Source: Hemicentrotus pulcherrimus (lineage: Eukaryota > Echinodermata > Echinoidea > Camarodonta > Strongylocentrotidae). From it: 30,639 nt of DNA. A program made the translations under genes and the position numbers. Positions 22,967 to 30,639 of the stretch are shown piece by piece; the first letter of the stretch is position 1, and each line of letters starts with the position of its first letter. The stretch covers positions 57,335-87,973 of the forward strand of contig BEXV01000803.1 in the NCBI GenBank assembly GCA_003118195.1, given 5' to 3'. Under the pieces are notes generated by a model, which did not search any database, was not told where the DNA came from, and saw nothing but the letters and a program-made list of their open reading frames with translations.

Positions 22967-23549
22967 CTGTTATCATAATAATAACAAAAACAACAACAAC
23001 AGTGATAATACTTCTGCATAACATCCATATAAGGTGCTCAAATATTCCAGAGATTTCTTCCAATAAAGTATCCACTAATTACACATGGGTTGATTTAATG
23101 CAGATGTATGTAGGTTGATATTAAAAAAACAGGCTGGAATTAAAATTCTCAATCTATAACAAGACAACCCTTAACAAAGTAATATAATGTAAACCCTAGG
23201 ACATAAGGCATAAAATCAAATGACAAGACAAAAAGCAGCATACAGCACTAAACACATACTATATGGCTCCTCCTCTTTTGAGGCATATCATATTTTTTAG
23301 ATAAGAACCTGCGTTAAAGGAATAATTTCCCATGTTAATCATGACCTGCTGCTTTAAAAATTGCATAACACAAAGTTTCTACCTAAATTAGGACAAGTTA
23401 AGTTGGGGTTTCATATTTGGCCAAGATGTAGTGTATTGATCTAATGATCTTTGACTGCCAATCAAGGACCAAAGTACACTCATGCAACCAACTTTTTGAA
23501 GGATTCTTTATTTCTTGTGGTGATTTTAAGCCTATCTGCACCAGTAAGG

Positions 23550-23767
23550 CCAGGAGGGATTAGACCTCCCTGCATGGTCACTGACAAGTGGTTATCTCAT
23601 AATAATGACAAAAATATTCCACTTTTTATTAGAGCTTTAGCACTTTACAAATCAGCTCTCAATTAACATAAGAAAAAGGGTACCATGGGGGATCAATGGG
23701 TACCGCTTAGGCGTTGAATGCTATATAGAGGGCGCAAGTAGATACAAGTAGTGCAGTAGGGCTTTAA
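23550..23767 (+). repeat. Dispersed repeat, copy 2, in last CASK intron
   Basis: The longer copy, starting at about CCAGGAGGGATTAGACCTCC and ending GTAGGGCTTTAA. No terminal inverted repeats or poly-A tail identify its class; it is probably a transposable-element fragment. Confidence 0.85.
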
Positions 23768-24414
23768 AACCACAGTACACTTCACTAAGTCACACCTAAC
23801 AGGATAACTCCTCAAGCTAAGCCACAAGACTCTTTGCTACTACTACAGTTTTCACATTAAAGATACTATGTCCCTTTTGCAGCCATAGTCAAATGATGTA
23901 GAACTTTGCAGGAATTATGAATACCGTACGTCATGTATGTCCTATCTGTGAAATTTAAACGTTAGCAGTGTCCTCATATTCAAATTATGCAAGGAAACCT
24001 GTTTACTTGCTAGACCTCACTGTCAGACACTATTGAGTGACTGACTGGCTTTTTACCTTCTTTGGTAATAACATGCATGAAAAGAGTTGTAAAGGGTACA
24101 TGAGCATTTGTCTCCATCAATTACCCACTTCTTGTGACGACCAAGATTAAACTGATTGAATCTTTGTGCAGCATAAAACATATGACCATTCGTAACAATT
24201 GTCTGAAAATCAAGACTATTACTTTTGGGCTCTATAGCCCTTAAGTCGATTTGACAATAGTCGTTATTTACCCACTTGAAGACATTTTCAAGCCCCACCT
24301 TTTTTAGGAAAGTTCTAAATTAGTATTATCTTTCAAATGCAGTTGGCATTTAACTTTTTCATTTTTTTGGCCTGCGAATGGGACATAGTACCTTTCAAGG
24401 TTCTGTGTACTTAC

Positions 24415-24501
24415 ATGTACATCGTTCATTCCTGTGAGTGTGGGTGCAGCAATGAAGACAACGAACGGAGCAAACTCAGCGCATCTCAATACCTTCAAAG
24501 C
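24415..24501 (-). CDS. CASK: CASK exon: late guanylate-kinase-like domain
   Basis: Encodes residues 372-400 (29 codons, phase 0 both ends), starting [20 protein letters not shown] and ending TLTGMNDVH. The acceptor is ttccatgtag before GCT and the donor is CAT followed by gtaagt, a near-ideal site. [11 protein letters not shown] is a CASK/MAGUK GK strand. The end corresponds to the TPGLNED segment of vertebrate CASK but lacks one residue near the Pro-Gly and differs in sequence; the strong donor makes this end reliable. Confidence 0.94.
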
Positions 24502-24531
24502 CTACATGGAAATAAACACACACATAGATAT

Positions 24532-24730
24532 ACAGTCAAAACTGCTTCAGTGACCCCCTGTATGGAAAGACCACCTGTCTATAAAGACCACATTTTTCAT
24601 TTGCCTTGAATATGGTTTCTCATTGAAACATGTACAATGTACTAAAGGAACCTCTACTTAAAGACCACCTGCTCATAAAGACCACTTTTTATGTTTCCCT
24701 TGAGTGGTCTATATATACAGGTTTCACTGA
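24532..24730. mobile_element. Repeat with ACAGTCAAA ends and AAAGACCAC units
   Basis: Left TACAGTCAAAACTGCTTCAG and right ACAGGTTTCACTGA are inverted ends. Inside, TATAAAGACCAC-type units repeat several times (AAAGACCACCTG-CATAAAGACCAC). It is in a CASK intron neighbourhood, just upstream of the 24501 exon. Confidence 0.75.
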
Positions 24731-24760
24731 ATTTCTTTCATCTGCATAATGTCTACTCCT

Positions 24761-24908
24761 GGGACCTGTTTCACAAAACCTTTTCTTTTTCAATGAAAAA
24801 TGACCAAAAAACAGTACTGTGACAAATCTACTGATAACCAAGGATTTCGGTAGTTTATAACAAAAACTGTAATTTGTCACTGATGACAAGTTTTGTGAAC
24901 TGAGTCCC
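24761..24908. mobile_element. MITE with GGGACCTGTTTCACAAAAC ends
   Basis: The right end is GTTTTGTGAACTGAGTCCC, inverted to the left end; internal ACTGTGACAAAT and AATTTGTCACTG are also inverted. No coding capacity. Confidence 0.75.
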
Positions 24909-25306
24909 TGATGACCGGCGCAATCATGAACAAGGGAGGCCACCTGCAACTCAAATACGATCAATACTTCTACACAAGTAAACAGGGTTACTTATAGCTG
25001 AAATTCAAGTGGAAAAATCATGCATGAATTTGAGTGCGTATATATTAAAGGGTGTGCTAGAGCATGGCCAATAAAATAAGCTAAACCATTCTTTCCCTTA
25101 TCAAACTCAGAAGGATGGCCTTCAAATTGCCACTTGATGAATATGAAATTCAAGATCTCTCTGAAAAAGTATGAAGTTACAAAAGTAGATAGGAACACTT
25201 ATTGCGATCTTCTTTGGAGAAAAAAAAACTGATGTAGTTTGAAAAAGAAATGAAATAAATCCATTCACATTTTAAAATACACCACATACTGTACAAGCTC
25301 TACATG

Positions 25307-25380
25307 TACAGTCAAACCTGTCTACAAAGACCACTTTTTGTGTTTCCCTCGAGCGATACCTACAGAAAGGTTAGACTGTA
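25307..25380. mobile_element. Short copy of the ACAGTCAAACCTGTCT family
   Basis: Ends TACAGTCAAACCTGTCTACA and GGTTAGACTGTA are inverted, and it shares AAAGACCACTTTTT-TGTTTCCCT with 24670-24705. It appears to be an internally deleted copy in the same intron. Confidence 0.78.
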
Positions 25381-25426
25381 TTAGTCAATGAAAAATGCTC
25401 CACAGAAATGATATTTAGTCCCATAC

Positions 25427-25629
25427 CTGAGGTTCCACGTCGAGTATAGCAATCAGACTCCTATTATGAATCTCTCTGATTGTATCTAGCTTAGTCCCAT
25501 ACATGGCGTCTTCATGTGTGCCATACTCCAGATACTTGTTGTTAGCAATGTCGTTCATCATCTCCTCGTGTGAGACAAAGAAGTAGTTCTTGCCGTTCTC
25601 CTCATCAGATTTACACCGTCTTGTTGTGT
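25427..25629 (-). CDS. CASK: CASK exon: central guanylate-kinase-like domain
   Basis: Completes His304 and encodes residues 305-371, beginning [20 protein letters not shown] and ending [11 protein letters not shown]. The acceptor is ccctttag before ACACAAC and the donor is CAG followed by gtatgg (phase 0). The motifs [23 protein letters not shown] and AILDVEPQ are the GMP-binding-like core of MAGUK GK domains. Vertebrate CASK has RPPKKDEENGK where this protein has [11 protein letters not shown], so the short insertion-free loop is diverged. The 203-base length fits the phases exactly. Confidence 0.96.
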
Positions 25630-26174
25630 CTAAAGGGAAGGAAGAGAAGGTGGGAGACATAAGACGGACTCTCTTTTGTATCGTAACTTTGAAAATATAT
25701 GAAAGAAAAGTAGATACAAATGATGCAGGAACAGTAGAATTAGAAGGAGGATGGATAAGATGAATGAACATTGAATACGAGAAGTAGAGGATGAAGATTT
25801 TTTTTGAAAAGGTACATAATTGAAGAAGATTTCATTGTTTTCTCAGTAGAAATCATTTTATAACTGTGACAAATTTCACTTTCTTTTCTGACAATTTTTT
25901 CTGGAAATTTGCTCCAAAAAATTGATGAGCAAACTGACTGTATTTGTCAACCTATCTCCATTTACCTTCACAAAATAAAAGTACAAGATTGAAACACAAT
26001 GGACATTTATACATGAGCCATCTATATAATTTCACCAACTCAAGTTGAGTGAGATAACAATATGTTCATCTTGCTATGTCAGGCAAGAACACAACAAAAT
26101 GGAATTTTGAACTGAGCAGTCCAATACTCTATCTAGTTTGTTCGCTCTTAGCAGGGAGTTACAGGTTTACTTAC

Positions 26175-26336
26175 GTGGGATTGGATATGCATATTTATTA
26201 GGATGACTTGTGATGAGTGTATTCTTTATGTGTCTCCTGCCGACACCATGTGCTCCTAAAAGAACTAATGTTTTCCTCATGAACGCAGGCAGCCTCACCA
26301 CCTCCTCATATGTGACAAGATCTAGTTGGTCGAATA
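26175..26336 (-). CDS. CASK: CASK exon: first part of guanylate-kinase-like domain
   Basis: Encodes residues 251-303 with one base of His304. It begins [18 protein letters not shown] and ends [11 protein letters not shown]. The acceptor is ccttgatgcag before TATTC and the donor is CCAC followed by gtaagt. The degenerate nucleotide-binding loop GAHGVGRRH lies at residues 277-285. The lysine of true guanylate kinases is replaced by Arg, as in known CASK, so the domain is expected to be a protein-interaction module rather than an active kinase. [13 protein letters not shown] is a strong CASK signature at the SH3-GK junction. Confidence 0.96.
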
Positions 26337-26502
26337 CTGCATCAAGGAAGAAAGGAACAAGAAAAATAAAAAGTTTCATCAGCATCTTGTGAAACAGTCA
26401 GGGTACAAGTTTGTTCCATTAATTTATCAAAGGAATATCAGTAAACTCAAGACTTAAACAGTTGAACGACATGCCACTCATGACTACCTTAATTCTACCA
26501 CC

Positions 26503-26672
26503 TAATAATGAATAATAATGATAATCTGGATTTATATCAAACTTCATACAGCATGCCATCTGTAAGCGCTTTACTTATATTATTATTACCTTGTTCATTG
26601 GATTCATTCACCCACATAATGTGTACCATCTCTACTCTCTGGGGAGTATTTCTACCATTATCATCACCGTGA
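26503..26672 (-). mobile_element. SINE 3' portion, minus orientation
   Basis: On the minus strand it reads ACTCCCCAGAGAGTAGAGAT, then TAAAGCGCTTACAGATGGC, GATATAAATCC and an ATTATCATTATTATT tail. I recall this body and tail from invertebrate SINEs. The tRNA-like head is missing or too diverged to see. It lies in the intron between the HOOK and first GK exons. Confidence 0.65.
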
Positions 26673-26898
26673 GGGCATATGACAATTACTAAACACAAAG
26701 GATTTTGTCACTTTATCAGGTCCTTATTTCTCTCATGGGTATTATTTCAGGTATTACAATACTTACTGGAGATAATTATCAAAAAGATTGTTATGCATTT
26801 ACATCTCGTTCATCTGTAAAAAAGTAATGCTAAGGCCTTATCAAGGCTGGACTAAAACTCAATGATTGTTGAAAGCGAGCTGTGGTTTATGTGCTAAC

Positions 26899-27014
26899 CT
26901 GCATTGTGCTTGGCTAGGTATTTATCTCTGTATTGCTTCTTTCTTCTTCCAAACCATGTACATGATGCTTGTTGCTCTTTCTTTGCTCTCTCTATTGCCA
27001 GACATGCTACTCTC
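26899..27014 (-). CDS. CASK: CASK exon: HOOK (basic) region between SH3 and GK
   Basis: This exon is too short for simple ORF detection and was found by matching the expected CASK linker. It completes Trp211 (TG|G) and encodes residues 212-249: [10 protein letters not shown]..., then [20 protein letters not shown], ending NA plus one base (G) of Val250. The acceptor is catgtttacag and the donor is GCAG followed by gttagc. The cluster [10 protein letters not shown] corresponds to the HOOK segment that in CASK binds protein 4.1 and links the SH3 and GK folds. Only conservative changes from vertebrate CASK (K to R, M to L or I) are seen. The 116-base length and both phases fit exactly with the neighbouring exons, which strongly supports the call. 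Confidence 0.95.
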
Positions 27015-27179
27015 CTGTAAACATGAAGAAAAAGTTACACAAATCAAAACATTAAAAACATCACTTCTTCTATTGTAATACATGTATTAGTACCAAAAGT
27101 TTTTTTGGTATAATACAAATTAAAACATAAGACACATTATTTCTTCTATTCTAATACATATATTAGTATATTAATATCT

Positions 27180-27560
27180 CTCTCTATCTCTCATGGTAGC
27201 TTTCTTTCTTCATCATGTTCACGATGTTGCGATCTATAACATTCCAAAACGTACTAATACATTGTTTTGTTTTGATGTAAACATTTATTCATTTTTACTA
27301 GCAATATTTCATATCTTGGATTTGTTTTCAAATCTCTTTTTGTTTTTTGTTGTTTGTTTTGTTACTACTTTAATGTTTTGATTTAAACATATATTAATTT
27401 GTATATATTTGTTCTCCTTTGCTATGTTATCTTTATATATATGTACATATGTTTTTGAATGCTTTTTATATTTATTTGATGTAAACTTCCATTATTAGTC
27501 TTGGGACTTTTTGACAAGTCATGAATAAAACCTTATTTGAATTTGAATTTGAATTTGAAT
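27180..27560 (+). mobile_element. Probable LINE 3' end with TTTGAA tail repeats
   Basis: T-rich non-coding sequence ends GACAAGTCATGAATAAAACC (AATAAA at 27524) followed by (ATTTGA)4 at 27535-27560, a layout seen at 3' ends of several non-LTR retrotransposons. No reverse transcriptase is present. It is antisense to CASK, in the intron before the HOOK exon. Confidence 0.55.
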
Positions 27561-27635
27561 GTTTTGCTCTTCTTTCAAATTGTTATTTTCCCATTTTTAT
27601 TATGAAAGCCAAATGTATGGCAGGCTTCTACATAC

Positions 27636-27835
27636 CACTCTTGTAGCTCTGGTGATGGAATGAGGCCGGCTGTACCGTTGAGAGGTTCACCTTCTTTCCT
27701 GGCTTGCCACCAATTATGATCATCTTTACTGATGATCTGCAGGATATCACCGCAACGGAAACTAAGACCGGCTTGTTGGCATGGTATCAGGTCATCTTGA
27801 CCTGGGTCATAGTCAAACTGGGCTCGGACGTAGAT
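27636..27835 (-). CDS. CASK: CASK exon: SH3 domain
   Basis: Encodes residues 145-210 plus two bases of Trp211. It starts [19 protein letters not shown] and ends IPSPELQEW. The acceptor is ccctctacag before ATC and the donor is TG followed by gtatgt (phase 2). The motifs ALYDY-like [19 protein letters not shown] and GLIPSPEL define the MAGUK-type SH3 fold; in MAGUKs this module packs against GK rather than acting as a classical proline-binding SH3. A short RKEGEPLNG loop differs from the vertebrate sequence. The previous exon ends at phase 0, so PCE joins directly to IYV unless a linker exon exists in the 1,023-base intron. Confidence is high for identity and borders. Confidence 0.96.
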
Positions 27836-28333
27836 CTGTAGAGGGCAGCAAACGGGTGAATAAGAGGAGACAGTGAAACAAAGAGCATTGGGAGAATCAA
27901 AGAAGAGAAATAAGGAGACAGAAACACATTTTGGGATGTTATAGATCGTAATATTATATATTTTTAAAGACACATTTATTTAATCAAGAATATTACTACC
28001 TTTTCTAAACACCTAAAGAAAAATGCCAAAATTATTGTTTTTATTGTTCAGACAAAAATGGGAAAATTAAAGACATTTCCAAGAATATGTGTCCTCGTAT
28101 CTTGTAAGAGAATATTTTTTTTCTTCTCCAAACAGATTCATGGCTGACACGAAAAGCTAGAACAGTACATTTCTGGCACGCCTGTCCCCTACACAAGTGT
28201 CCTCTTTACTGTACGACTTGCAACTGTCGACATTCCCTACCTCAAACGGTTGATCTTCACTCCTACAGTGAATGGGATACCTAATTATCTCTTGAATACT
28301 TAGCTTGAGACAACTTGGTGTAGAACCTTGGAA

Positions 28334-28608
28334 GTGTTTCACAAACATTAAGATTGACTTTGAGTTGGACTAAACTATGGCAGGCCATTCATGACACTGT
28401 TTGCTCTCAATCATTCCTGGCATTGGTCTCTCAAGGGACGTACAAATCATGGTCACAAATCTACACAATTTAAATTTGTGGATAATTCATTATTGAAAAG
28501 AAAATCTACAGATTATCTACAGATCATAACGGTGAGAGCAATCAATGGCATGAATGGCCTGCCATAGTTAAGTCCAACTTAAAGTCAATCTTAGTCTTTG
28601 TGTAACAC
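28334..28608. mobile_element. Foldback element with about 75-base inverted repeats
   Basis: The left arm (28334-28411) and right arm (28532-28608) share TAAGATTGACTTT-AGTTGGAC, AACTATGGCAGGCCATTCAT and TTGCTCTCA. Loop about 120 bases. No target duplication could be identified. It sits in the PDZ-SH3 intron. Confidence 0.85.
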
Positions 28609-28687
28609 CCCTCTGTACATACACTATATGTTGAGTGAACGTTAGATAAAAATGAAATCGTCTCCAGCGGTTAGTTAACAGAATCCG

Positions 28688-28835
28688 GGCTAACTCGGAC
28701 CAAAGACAACTCGGCCCAGCTGCAAAAACGGTCAGTTTTTGTCATTTTACCCTTACCCTAACCCTAACCCTAACCCTAAACCTAACTCTAAACCTGCAAA
28801 AAGTGACCCGTTTTTGCAGCTGGGCCAAGTTAGCC
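28688..28835. mobile_element. Inverted-repeat element carrying a TTAGGG array
   Basis: The arms share GGCTAACT-GG and CCCAGCTGCAAAAACGG. The left arm has a 16-base insertion duplicating ACTCGG. The centre is a CCCTAA array. It ends about 17 bases from the PDZ exon donor. Confidence 0.85.
28747..28795. repeat. Interstitial telomere-type (CCCTAA)n array
   Basis: Four perfect CCCTAA units (28756-28779) flanked by degenerate ACCTAA and CTCTAA units. TTAGGG is the usual deuterostome telomere repeat. Short and internal, so not a chromosome end. Confidence 0.9.
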
Positions 28836-28858
28836 TGACTCCAGTTGATAAGACCTAC

Positions 28859-29092
28859 CTCACAAGGCTGAGGTGCACTCCTATAGCTGGGTACAATCTT
28901 GAATGTGATGCTGCCCTTGAGCTCTCTGAGTAGCTTCTGAAGCTGATCAACGGTCTGGTTAGCCACCGAGGCATTGTTGATCTCTCTGATCTCATCACCA
29001 ACGTGGAGAGTGGCTTGACGATGGATCATACCACCGTGCATGATGCGAGCTACGATGCAACGTCTGTCCTCGTTCATCTTCAGTGTGATGCC
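28859..29092 (-). CDS. CASK: CASK exon: PDZ domain
   Basis: Encodes residues 67-144 (78 codons, phase 0 at both ends), starting [20 protein letters not shown] and ending [10 protein letters not shown]. The acceptor is cgcacag before GGC and the donor is GAG followed by gtaggt. The segment holds the peptide-binding GITL loop, the GDEIREIN turn and the [11 protein letters not shown] helix, nearly identical to vertebrate CASK. That PDZ is class II and binds hydrophobic C-termini such as those of neurexins and syndecans. Translation runs open past the donor into the intron for about 38 codons, which is discussed as a finding. An inverted-repeat element carrying TTAGGG units ends about 17 bases inside the intron. 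Confidence 0.96.
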
Positions 29093-29759
29093 CTGTGCGG
29101 AGAGGGATGATAGAGGAGTCAGTCAGAGCATGAGGTTAAAAACTATTATTAACAAAAACAATTGCCGACAACAGAATTAGGTTACTTCATTTCAAATTGA
29201 CTCAAAGACCACTCAACATGGTATCCCTTCACTGCTATGCCCTCTGTGATGATGAGGAGATGGAGGTAGGGAGGGCATCATGTCAAATCCCACATTACCA
29301 GCCTTTTCAAACAATTGAAATCATTTCCTTTACTTCAAAATTACTCAAAGACTGCTCAAATGATAACCCATATGATAAGTGTTTGTATTGACTTTAATAC
29401 AGGTTTCATTGCAAATGATTGAATACTCATTCAATTCATATTCACTAGATTTCAATTCTAAAGAAATTGATGTAACCTTGCCCGTGGATTTTTAGCCCAG
29501 TACCACTATCATCACCCAAGATCTTCCTGATATCCTCAAACTCATACTATCATTTTTATGGTGCTTCTCACACATTTTTCAATCAATCAGATTAAATCAA
29601 TCCAATACATGTACATATCATGTTTGGAGCAAGAAGGGTGTCAACTCATGTATTATATTTTTGATCAATGAAATCCTGTTCAGTGATTGGTCAACATAGC
29701 ATCATGTGACCAAACATAACATTGCTATGATGCTACTGATAAGTAAAATGTGTTATATG

Positions 29760-29816
29760 TGACGTCATCTATGGTATAGTGCACTATACCATAACACTAT
29801 ACCATGGATGACGTCA
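29760..29816. promoter_or_regulatory. Two CRE-type TGACGTCA sites around a palindrome
   Basis: TGACGTCA at 29760-29767 and 29809-29816 enclose a 24-bp perfect palindrome (29770-29793). TGACGTCA is the CREB/ATF consensus. As it is itself palindromic and lies within a mobile element, regulatory function is only a possibility. Confidence 0.35.
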
Positions 29817-30028
29817 TAGATAAGGTAGATAAGCAATTTACGCGTCTTATTAAACGCGCGTTAATACAATTGTGCGCAGGTTAAATTGACAAATTCAAAT
29901 TTCTCCAATACCCGGCCCGATGTGGGTGACATAGAATAAAGTTAAAAACCATATGTCAGCCATTTATTAAGTCAAACGTTCGGATTGTAACGAAGTGATA
30001 CCAAGCATTTAGTTTGAAAAATATAAAG

Positions 30029-30192
30029 CAAATATATCATGCACTATTTCAAGCCACTAGTGAAATTATGGATTCCTCGGCGACAGAAATAGCACTATTT
30101 TCTTTGGGGCTATGCCCCTCAGAAAATAGTACTATTTCTGCCACCTCGATCCATAATTTCAACTAGAGCCTCTCGGTGCATGGTATATTTGA
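30029..30192. repeat. Long hairpin in first visible CASK intron
   Basis: Arms share TGAAATTATGGAT, CAGAAATAG-ACTATTTTCT and, further out, CAAATATA-CATGCAC. The loop is itself GGGGCTATGCCCC. Roughly 70-base imperfect arms. Confidence 0.88.
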
Positions 30193-30415
30193 TTACTATA
30201 ACACAGGGTCAACGCCCTTCTGGCTCACAACAGCCATGACTATTGATGATAGCACAATGGGTTTGTTGTAGACTATGTTGAAGATTTTTAAGTTTTTAAG
30301 TTTTTTGATGGTATCTCCCACCAACTGTCTATCCTGCTCTTTCCCAGAAAGCACAAGAAAGCCCATTTAGAAAGGACACGCACCCCTTGACATCTTGAAT
30401 GCAGAAGGAACTTAC

Positions 30416-30613
30416 CAGAGGCTCTTCTGAGTTCTTCTGGAACTGTACAAGTCGTACTCGAGTGACTTGATCTGTCTGGTCCATGTTACCATTGGGTGGT
30501 TGCATCAGCTCGGAGTCGCCGTTGAGGTAGGGCATAACAGGGGGTGGAGTCACCCTGATCGCGTGGTCACTGTAAACCTCGTGGGCAACCACGTCATGGG
30601 CCTGAAGCAGTGC
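30416..30613 (-). CDS. CASK: CASK exon: end of L27C, linker and first PDZ strand
   Basis: This exon encodes residues 1-66 of the in-window protein, starting [16 protein letters not shown] and ending [15 protein letters not shown]. The acceptor reads ccccctag before GCA and the donor is CTG followed by gtaagtt; both ends are phase 0. The first part is the tail of the second L27 region, the heterodimerisation module for Veli/LIN-7-type partners in this family. The middle (VTPPP to the MDQTDQ segment) is a linker that differs from vertebrates. RVRLVQF begins the PDZ fold. The carboxylate-binding loop is split by the intron: EEPL here and GITL in the next exon. Vertebrate CASK has Met where this has Leu, from my knowledge of the family. 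This is the first exon visible; earlier exons are off the right edge. Confidence 0.95.
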
Positions 30614-30639
30614 CTAGGGGGTCAAACAAAGGTCAAATA

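Larger units (their letters stand above)
29627..30226. mobile_element. Multi-palindrome element with GAGCCAGAAGGGC-type ends (copy 4)
   Basis: Ends GAGCAAGAAGGGTGTCAA and GTCAACGCCCTTCTGGCTC are inverted. Inside are a 24-bp perfect palindrome between two TGACGTCA sites (29760-29816) and a large hairpin (30029-30192). No coding capacity. It lies in the first intron of the window. Confidence 0.75.
22790..30613 (-). other. CASK: CASK gene locus, 3' half (eight exons, 5' end outside window)
   Basis: Minus-strand gene built from exons 30613-30416, 29092-28859, 27835-27636, 27014-26899, 26336-26175, 25629-25427, 24501-24415 and 22966-22790. The joined coding length is 1377 bases: 458 residues plus TAA. 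All seven introns are GT-AG and phases match at every join (0, 0, 2, 1, 1, 0, 0). Domain order is end of L27, PDZ, SH3, HOOK, guanylate-kinase-like, as in CASK, and near-identical stretches such as [10 protein letters not shown] and [12 protein letters not shown] support CASK over the MPP/p55 paralogues. CASK is known as a membrane-associated scaffold at synapses and epithelial junctions that binds neurexin/syndecan tails through PDZ and Mint/Veli through other domains. The kinase and first L27 domains should lie to the right of the window. Sequence identity is very clear; exon limits are read by eye. Confidence 0.96.

Noticed and set aside
28157..28348. Possible missing CASK linker exon between PDZ and SH3
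   Set aside because: The best acceptor-donor pair encloses 22 bases, breaks phase and begins with an in-frame stop.
28747..28795. Chromosome end
   Set aside because: The CCCTAA array is short, enclosed by element arms and lies inside a gene intron.

Overview
The window is animal genomic DNA, AT-rich and full of short mobile-element remnants. It carries one recognisable protein gene: the 3' half of a CASK orthologue (calcium/calmodulin-dependent serine kinase-type MAGUK scaffold) on the minus strand. Eight exons between 30613 and 22790, all with GT-AG borders and compatible phases, encode the last 458 residues: the end of the second L27 region, PDZ, SH3, the basic HOOK segment and the inactive guanylate-kinase (GK) domain, ending in -SWVY. 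The kinase domain and first L27 lie beyond the right edge. Invertebrate-style divergence from vertebrate CASK, TTAGGG-type repeats, long CT microsatellites and several SINE/MITE types I associate with echinoids suggest a sea urchin or close marine invertebrate. That assignment is inference.

Layout. 1-18140 is intergenic with no supportable gene: a tRNA-derived SINE (about 339-605), diverged duplications (1617-1897, 6012-6291), CT/GGA/TTG microsatellites, a MITE nested in another MITE with a visible TAA target duplication (8084-8610), a 21-bp minisatellite (8789-8871), and a cluster of hairpin and terminal-inverted-repeat elements (15199-16132). 18140-22789 is TE-poor, AT-rich sequence downstream of the CASK stop and may be a long 3' UTR; it includes a diverged local duplication (22235-22680). 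22790-30613 is the CASK exon-intron region. Most of its introns carry inserted elements: a SINE 3' end, a LINE-like 3' tail with TTTGAA repeats, foldback elements, an inverted-repeat element with a TTAGGG array ending about 17 bases from a splice donor, and a roughly 600-bp multi-palindrome element.

The most interesting structure outside the gene is a recurring hairpin motif, GAGCCAGAAGGGCRTTAA paired with its reverse complement. It occurs at four loci (323-648, 15199-15266, 15531-15592, 29627-30226), with arms separated by anything from about 20 to about 560 bases. I do not recognise it as a named family. No database search was possible, so novelty is untested. The window contains no bacterial-type system, CRISPR array, rRNA or intact tRNA gene.
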